From Planctomycetaceae bacterium (lineage in GTDB: Bacteria; Planctomycetota; Planctomycetia; Pirellulales; Pirellulaceae): 47,615 bases of DNA. Within the stretch, counting starts at the first letter, position 1, and every line of letters begins with the position of its first letter. The stretch covers positions 1 to 47,615 of the forward strand of contig PBSM01000229.1 of NCBI GenBank assembly GCA_002726245.1. The letters run 5' to 3'. The translations under genes were made by a program, and so were the position numbers. The notes beneath the pieces were generated by a model that had not been told where the DNA came from, did no database searches, and saw only the letters and a list, made by a program, of their open reading frames with translations. Below, piece after piece: positions 42,417 through 47,615 of the stretch.

Positions 42417-44186
42417 CTATAGCTTCTTCACATAAGCGTAGTAGCCACCGATCTCGTTGCCTGCTGCGTCGATGAATCGCGAGCTTAACCGAGTCGTTCC
42501 TGCCTTTAGCCTCATTGTGAAGATCACTTCCTTTCGGCCGGGCGGCAGTTCGAGGCCTGCCGATTGTTCAGCGATCGATACCGTCGCCTTTACCGCAGGA
42601 AACGCCTTGCCTGGGCGCGCGCGATACGCTTGAACACCGGGAACGTCTGCGCCCGCGGGAAGGCTCGCGTCGATCGCCGCGTCCGCTTCTTTCGGCCAAC
42701 GACGAATTCGGATTTCGTACTCGCCATCTTCGACAACCTTGACGTTCCAGAAACCGGTGTTGGCCTTGCCGGTCATGGCGTTGCGTACATGACTGTGATT
42801 CCAAGGCGTCGATCTTGTCGTAATCCAGTCATGGCACGTGAGCACGGCCGGATTCTCGGCAGGATGTCCGAGGTAGATCGCGCAGTCTTGCTTGAACGTC
42901 GGTTCCAACTCAGCCCACCACCTGTCATAGAAGTTCGTCAACCGTTCGACGATCTTCGGATACTCGGCCGTAACGTTCTTCTTCTGTCCAGGATCGGCTT
43001 TGATGTCATAAAGCTCCTTGCCGTTGATCAATCGCCATTGCGACGTCATCACGGCGCTCTTGCGCCACTTGATCGGGTCTTTCACGCGTTGGGAATCGGT
43101 CACCAGAATGCGAGCCGGCCAGCGAGTGACTATCTCATTCCTCAGAAGTGGTGCGATGCTGATTCCGTCGAACTTGACATCCTTCGGCGAGGCGATTCCG
43201 CAGAGATCGATCAGCGTGGGGACGACATCGACGTGAGCTGCAATTCGAGTAACGTCCCTTCCTCCCGTCAATTTGCCGTTTGGCCAATGAACGAAGAACG
43301 GCACGCGGTGGCCGCCGTCGTATTCACTTCCCTTGCCAGCTCGCATGCCAGCGTTGAACGTTCGCCAGCCCGAAGACGATCCGTTGTCCGTCGTAAAAAT
43401 GAAGATCGTGTTCTCCGTCAAATCTTCGTCGTCGAGGAACTCCCTCAAGCAGCCGACGTTGTCGTCGATGTTCGCGATCATCCCAAAGAAATTGGCGAGC
43501 CCGACGTTCAAGTTCTTGTACGGAGCGCTCGACGATTCGGGCGCGTGCATCGGGCCGTGCGGCGCGTTCGTGACGATGTACGCCAGGAACGGCTTGCCAG
43601 CGGCTTTCTGAGCCTTGATGAATCGTTTCGCATAGCCAAAGAAGACGTCCGTGCAGAAGCCCTTGACCGGTTCGGCCTTGCTGTTGTGGAAATAGCTGCC
43701 ATCGAAGTAGGCGTTGTCCCAGAAGTCGGGGGTCTGCCCGACGCCTCCACCACCGTGCCGCATCACTTCGGTAAAGCCGCGATCCTCGGGGCGGTACGGA
43801 TAGTTATCGCCCAGATGCCACTTGCCGAACATCCCGGTCGCGTATCCAGCATCCTTGAAGATCTGACCGAGCGTGACTTCATTCTCACGAAGCAATGATC
43901 GCCCCATGATCGTATGCCACACTCCGGTGCGATTAGTCCAATGACCGGTCAACAGAGCCGACCGCGTCGGGGAACACGTTGGCGAGACGTGGTAGTCCGT
44001 CAATCGAACCGACTCGCGATAGAGTTCGTCCAGGTTCGGCGTCTTGAGAACCGGATTGCCGTGGCAACTAAGATCGCCGTAACCTTGGTCGTCCGTCATC
44101 ACGAGGACCACATTCGGCTTGTCGGCAGCCTCGACGAAAGAGAGACAAACCAGTGTTATCGCGAGAAAGCTGCTGATTCGTAGCAT
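42417..44186 (-). CDS. arylsulfatase-type sulfatase with C-terminal extension
   Basis: 589 residues. A signal peptide (SSFLAITLVCLSFVEAAD) precedes NVVLVMTDDQGYGDLSCHG with metal ligands D32-D33. The formylglycine motif CSPTR begins at Cys71, followed by SALLTGHWTNRTG. Further elements are GKWHLGDN, NAPHGPMHAP and FTTDNGSSSG. After about residue 430 a beta-rich extension (VLTCHDWITTRSTPWNHSHV, then WNVKVVEDGEYEIRI) resembles a non-catalytic domain often fused to planctomycete sulfatases. The substrate is unknown. It is divergent from aceE. Confidence 0.94.
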   Translation of the reverse strand: MLRISSFLAITLVCLSFVEAADKPNVVLVMTDDQGYGDLSCHGNPVLKTPNLDELYRESVRLTDYHVSPTCSPTRSALLTGHWTNRTGVWHTIMGRSLLRENEVTLGQIFKDAGYATGMFGKWHLGDNYPYRPEDRGFTEVMRHGGGGVGQTPDFWDNAYFDGSYFHNSKAEPVKGFCTDVFFGYAKRFIKAQKAAGKPFLAYIVTNAPHGPMHAPESSSAPYKNLNVGLANFFGMIANIDDNVGCLREFLDDEDLTENTIFIFTTDNGSSSGWRTFNAGMRAGKGSEYDGGHRVPFFVHWPNGKLTGGRDVTRIAAHVDVVPTLIDLCGIASPKDVKFDGISIAPLLRNEIVTRWPARILVTDSQRVKDPIKWRKSAVMTSQWRLINGKELYDIKADPGQKKNVTAEYPKIVERLTNFYDRWWAELEPTFKQDCAIYLGHPAENPAVLTCHDWITTRSTPWNHSHVRNAMTGKANTGFWNVKVVEDGEYEIRIRRWPKEADAAIDASLPAGADVPGVQAYRARPGKAFPAVKATVSIAEQSAGLELPPGRKEVIFTMRLKAGTTRLSSRFIDAAGNEIGGYYAYVKKL

Positions 44187-44521
44187 CGTTAATCCTTATG
44201 TTGCAAAGCCTGCTTGGGACCGACCGATCAATTCCTTTTTCATTTGTAGGATGGCCGCTCTCGTCCGTCCCAAGCAGCCTGACGGACGAGGCATCCATTT
44301 CTACGAGTGTCGAAGCAGTATACTTTGGCTGCGCGGAGATTTCACTTCGTTTAACGCGATGCTGATCGGACACAGGCGCAAATGGCCCTTTCCGTCCCGG
44401 ACGTTTATTGAGAGAATGCGCGGCGTATCCTACTTCTCTGCCGCGTGTCCTCTCCCATTCACGTGGCATTTGGCGCAGCGCCGATCAACGCACTGCTAAT
44501 TACGATCCGGTGGGGGTTCCG
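44187..44521. other. divergent promoter gap with an imperfect inverted repeat
   Basis: Between the sulfatase (minus strand) and aceE (plus strand). An imperfect inverted repeat has arms 44246-44269 (GTAGGATGGCCGCTCTCGTC...) and 44281-44304, sharing a TCGTCCGTC core and a GTAG head, so it resembles the other REP-like pairs. The upstream open frame of aceE (from 44408) has no family support. Confidence 0.5.
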
Positions 44522-47242
44522 ATGGCGGACGCGCCGACATTACGACAAGACCACACAAAGCATCACGACCCTTTCGTCGAGCATGTCGAGGATATCGATC
44601 CGGCCGAGACGCAGGAATGGCTCGATTCCTTGGAATACGTGTTGAGCAGCCGCGGGACCGAGCGAGCCAAGTACCTGCTGGCGGTGCTGGAACAGAAGGC
44701 CAAGCAGGCCGGCGTCGATCGTCCGATGGCGTTGAACACGGCGTACATCAATACCATTCCGGTCGATAAGCAGCCGGCTTATCCCGGCAACCGCGAACTC
44801 GAACGCCGCATTAAGAGCATCATTCGCTGGAACGCGATGGCGATGGTTGTGCGAGCGAATCGCCAGCCCGGTGATGTCGGTGGACACATCTCGACGTTCG
44901 CTTCCGCCGCGACGCTGTACGAAGTGGCGTTCAATCACTTCTTCCGCGGCCGTGGCGAGAGCGGATACGACGGCGATCAGATCTACTTTCAAGGACACGC
45001 GTCGCCAGGCATGTATTCGCGGGCGTACTTCGAAGGCCGGCTGTCGAAACAACATCTCCGCAACTTCCGTCGCGAACTTCAAGACGAGCCGGGGTTGTCG
45101 TCCTACCCGCATCCGTGGCTCATGCTGGACTTTTGGGAATTCCCAACGGTCTCGATGGGCCTAGGTCCGATCATGGCGATCTATCAGGCTCGCTTCAACG
45201 AATACCTGCGCGATCGAGGTCTGAAGGATACGGCGAAGCAACACGTGTGGGCATTCCTCGGGGACGGAGAATGCGACGAGCCGGAGTCGCTCGGCGCGAT
45301 CACGCTTGCGGCTCGCGAGAAACTGGACAACTTGATCTTCGTGATCAACTGCAACCTTCAGCGGCTCGACGGTCCGGTTCGAGGGAACGGCAAGATCATT
45401 CAAGAGCTGGAGGCCTTGTTCCGCGGAGCCGGGTGGAACGTCATCAAAGTCATTTGGGGAGACGACTGGGATCCACTACTGGCCAAAGACAAGAAGGGAC
45501 TGCTTGCCCAACGAATGGCAGAGACGGTCGATGGTCAGTACCAGAAGTATCGAGCGATGCCGGGGGCGGAGATACGGCAGGACTTTTTCGGCACTCATCC
45601 CGAACTTCTAGAGATGATCACTGGTTACTCGGACGACAAGCTCGAACGCATGCGCCGCGGCGGCCACGATCCGGAGAAAGTCTTCGCGGCGTATCAAGCG
45701 GCGGTCGAACACGTCGGACAACCGACCGTCATTCTCGCCAAGACCGTGAAGGGGTACGGGCTCGGCGAAGCGGGCGAAGGTCGAAACATCGCGCACCAGC
45801 AGAAGAAGCTCAACGAAGAAGAATTGCTCGAATTTCGCAGCCGCTTTGGTATTCCGATCTCGGATGAAGACGTCGCCAAAGCACCCTTCTACAAGCCTAC
45901 TGAAGACAGCCAGGAGATGAAGTACTTGCGAGAAAGGCGCGAGGCGCTTGGTGGTCCTGTGCCCAGTCGTCCCACCGAGCATCCAACGATGGAAGTGCCT
46001 CGGTTGGAGGAATACCGCAAGATTGTCGATCGAGACGCGGGCAAAGCGATCTCAACGACGATGGGTATCGTTCGGCTCTTGGAACGTCTGTGCAAGGACA
46101 AGAAGATCGGCAAGCAGATTGTGCCGATCGTGCCCGACGAATCGCGGACGTTTGGGATGGAAGGCATGTTCCGCCAGATCGGTATCTACGCCCATGCTGG
46201 TCAGCTTTACGAGCCGATCGATTCCGACAAAGTCTTTTGGTACAAGGAGGCGAAGGACGGGCAAATACTCGAAGAGGGAATCACGGAAGCGGGTTCAATG
46301 TCCTCATTCAACGCGGCCGGCACGTCGTATTTGCATCACGGCGTGAACATGATTCCGTTCTTCATTTACTATTCGATGTTTGGCTTCCAGCGGATCGGCG
46401 ATCTCGTCTGGGCCGCGGCTGATTGTGGCGCGAAGGGCTTCATGATCGGTGGCACTGCCGGCCGCACGACGCTCAATGGAGAGGGTCTGCAGCATCAAGA
46501 CGGCCACAGTTTGCTGAATGCGATCGCGTTCCCGACCGTTCGGGCCTATGACCCCGCGTTCCACTACGAGACAGCTGTGATCGTGTTTGACGGTTTGAAG
46601 CGAATGTATGAGGACGGAGAAACCGCGATCTACTATCTGACCGTCGAGAACGAGAACTACGAGATGCCAGCGATGCTGGAAGGTGTCGAAGAAGGCATCG
46701 TCAAAGGCATGTACAAGTATTCGTCTCGCGTCGTGGACAAGGCTCGTGGCCAAGTGCAGTTGTTCGGCAGTGGCGCGATTCTCCGCTCGGCCTTGGATGC
46801 ACAGCAGATTCTGGAAGAGAAGTATTCGGTGTCGAGTGACGTCTGGAGCGTTACAAGTTACACACAGCTCGCGCGTGATGCCGAAGCTTCCCGCCGTTGG
46901 AACATGCTGCATCCAATGGAGAAACCGAAGCGATCGTATGTCGAGCAAGTCTTGAACGGCCAAAACGGTCCATACGTCGCTGCCTCCGACTACGTCCGCG
47001 CCGTTCCGGAGCAGATCGCACCTTGGATCCCCGGCGACTATCTCGTGCTCGGAACGGACGGTATGGGACGCAGCGAGACGCGAGAAGCGTTGCGTCGTCA
47101 CTTCGAAGTCGATGCCGAATGCGTTGTCATCGCCTCCCTGTATCAACTTCACAAACAAGGCAAACTCGAAGCCGAAATGGTTACCAAAGCAATCAAAGGC
47201 CTCGGCGTCGATCCCGACAAAATGAATCCATTGAATGCATAG
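44522..47242 (+). CDS. aceE: pyruvate dehydrogenase E1 component, homodimeric type
   Basis: 906 residues from ATG 44522 (MADAPTLRQDHTKHHDPFVE). It has the AceE layout: GGHISTFASAATLYEVAFNH, FQGHASPGMYSRAYFEGRLS, the thiamine-diphosphate motif GDGECDEPESLGAITLAARE ending LIFVINCNLQRLDGPVRGNG, and the C-terminal domains with FGMEGMFRQIGIYAHAGQLY and GGTAGRTTLNGEGLQHQDGH. It decarboxylates pyruvate and acetylates the lipoyl group of E2, the entry to acetyl-CoA. No E2 or E3 gene is in the window; downstream are only repeats. A G-rich stretch (GGTGGGGG) precedes the start. Confidence 0.96.
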   Translation: MADAPTLRQDHTKHHDPFVEHVEDIDPAETQEWLDSLEYVLSSRGTERAKYLLAVLEQKAKQAGVDRPMALNTAYINTIPVDKQPAYPGNRELERRIKSIIRWNAMAMVVRANRQPGDVGGHISTFASAATLYEVAFNHFFRGRGESGYDGDQIYFQGHASPGMYSRAYFEGRLSKQHLRNFRRELQDEPGLSSYPHPWLMLDFWEFPTVSMGLGPIMAIYQARFNEYLRDRGLKDTAKQHVWAFLGDGECDEPESLGAITLAAREKLDNLIFVINCNLQRLDGPVRGNGKIIQELEALFRGAGWNVIKVIWGDDWDPLLAKDKKGLLAQRMAETVDGQYQKYRAMPGAEIRQDFFGTHPELLEMITGYSDDKLERMRRGGHDPEKVFAAYQAAVEHVGQPTVILAKTVKGYGLGEAGEGRNIAHQQKKLNEEELLEFRSRFGIPISDEDVAKAPFYKPTEDSQEMKYLRERREALGGPVPSRPTEHPTMEVPRLEEYRKIVDRDAGKAISTTMGIVRLLERLCKDKKIGKQIVPIVPDESRTFGMEGMFRQIGIYAHAGQLYEPIDSDKVFWYKEAKDGQILEEGITEAGSMSSFNAAGTSYLHHGVNMIPFFIYYSMFGFQRIGDLVWAAADCGAKGFMIGGTAGRTTLNGEGLQHQDGHSLLNAIAFPTVRAYDPAFHYETAVIVFDGLKRMYEDGETAIYYLTVENENYEMPAMLEGVEEGIVKGMYKYSSRVVDKARGQVQLFGSGAILRSALDAQQILEEKYSVSSDVWSVTSYTQLARDAEASRRWNMLHPMEKPKRSYVEQVLNGQNGPYVAASDYVRAVPEQIAPWIPGDYLVLGTDGMGRSETREALRRHFEVDAECVVIASLYQLHKQGKLEAEMVTKAIKGLGVDPDKMNPLNA

Positions 47243-47465
47243 GACGAACCGCTAATGGACGCTGATAGAGATTTATTAGGCTCGTTCGAAAAGTAAGTGT
47301 CCGATTTGCTCGTAGCGAAAGTCGCCAAGACTTTCGGAACGCGAGCCGGTCGAAACTCTTGGCGAGTTTCGCTACGACGGTAATTGATCGATTGATGCTA
47401 AGTTTTGAAGTTGCGCACGTTCGGTAGTCCCGTAGGGACGACAGGTAGTAGCCTGGGACGCAAGC
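47243..47465. other. gap with repeats after aceE
   Basis: No gene. Holds the inverted pair at 47312-47375 and, at about 47430-47465, a further palindrome family (GTCCCGTAGGGACGACAGGT, then AGTAGCCTGGGACGCAAGCC) related to the hairpins at 6055-6250. Confidence 0.5.
47312..47375. repeat. REP-like inverted pair with GTAG head
   Basis: The arms at 47312-47336 and 47351-47375 are 25-base reverse complements with two mismatches, separated by 14 bases. Both outer ends begin GTAGCGAAA and each arm folds as CGAAAGTC/GACTTTCG. Confidence 0.75.
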
Positions 47466-47615
47466 CCTTGCCCTTACCCACATTCCTCGCCTCCTCCGAC
47501 CCCGTGTCGGTGGGGCAACGATTGGCAAGCTACCAGGAGGCAAGCGAGAAACGGCTCCCCGCCGACCCTGCGTCGGTGGAAGCAATGTCGAGTCATGAGG
47601 TCCACCGACACGGGG
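47466..47615. repeat. MITE-like element, copy 2, cut by the window end
   Basis: From the CCTTACCCACAT end onward it matches the left 150 bases of the element at 36733-36914 almost throughout, with scattered substitutions. The right inverted terminal repeat lies beyond the window. Confidence 0.8.

Noticed and set aside
42564..43898. 444-codon open frame on the plus strand
   Set aside because: It lies wholly antisense to the second sulfatase, whose catalytic motifs are complete; the plus-strand translation has no family features.
46304..47158. 284-codon open frame on the minus strand
   Set aside because: Antisense to the C-terminal part of aceE, with no recognisable motif.

Overview
The window reads as chromosomal DNA of a planctomycete, most likely of the Pirellulaceae type. 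The evidence is the combination of a YTV-repeat surface protein, two formylglycine-type sulfatases, a tandem NIPSNAP protein, a planctomycete-style cytochrome tail fragment, lipid A genes (lpxD, lpxI), a tetrahydromethanopterin-linked C1 gene (mch) beside an ATP-grasp ligase, a DUF6165 protein and many short palindromic repeats between genes. No rRNA, tRNA, CRISPR array, replication origin or prophage was seen.

Layout. Positions 1-897 hold the C-terminal part of an Apea/HEPN-like protein whose start lies outside the window, followed by about 640 bases with no recognisable gene. Positions 1.5-10.0 kb form an envelope module: a long TolC-like outer-membrane lipoprotein, a HlyD/MacA-type adaptor ending in two EF-hands, a MacB/FtsX-type permease without an ATPase, and an RstA/RstB-like two-component pair. 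Positions 10.2-14.6 kb hold a tandem NIPSNAP protein, a cytochrome tail remnant, clpS, an M20 metallopeptidase and a sulfatase. Positions 14.7-16.6 kb are accessory: a truncated, frameshifted IS1-like transposase, small ORFs, a winged-helix protein and two tandem palindromes. Positions 16.6-20.0 kb carry an esterase overlapping (ATGA) what looks like the original start of a CehA/McbA-type metallohydrolase, whose signal peptide is now displaced by a one-base frameshift.

Positions 20.0-25.8 kb hold a cupin, lpxD-lpxI, a decayed stretch, a divergent ketosynthase-like protein, a ketosynthase broken by three frameshifts and a small lipoprotein. Positions 25.8-32.0 kb hold a class III aminotransferase and a DtxR-type regulator (minus strand), mch and a RimK-like ATP-grasp ligase (plus strand), and a membrane-anchored octaheme cytochrome c. 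Positions 32-38 kb hold a ParE-like toxin remnant, pgk, a small acidic protein, a PfpI/DJ-1 protein, the YTV protein, a zinc-ribbon membrane protein, a MITE-like repeat, and a lipoprotein/TlpA gene interrupted by one in-frame amber codon. Positions 38-47.6 kb hold nagA, a TPR-glycosyltransferase-like-FkbM methyltransferase fusion, a DUF6165 protein, a second sulfatase, the homodimeric pyruvate dehydrogenase E1 (aceE) and a second, truncated copy of the MITE-like repeat.

Three themes cut across the genes. (1) Several inverted-repeat pairs have GTAG-like heads and resemble REP/BIME elements; two of them abut or supply the TAG stop of the preceding gene. (2) Several reading frames are broken by single-base indels, mostly in short homopolymers, so either recent decay or assembly error must be excluded. 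(3) Canonical EF-hand pairs are fused to two unrelated exported proteins. The best candidates for something undescribed are the ATPase-less, EF-hand-tipped efflux module under an RstAB-like system, and the paired ketosynthase locus next to lpxD-lpxI.
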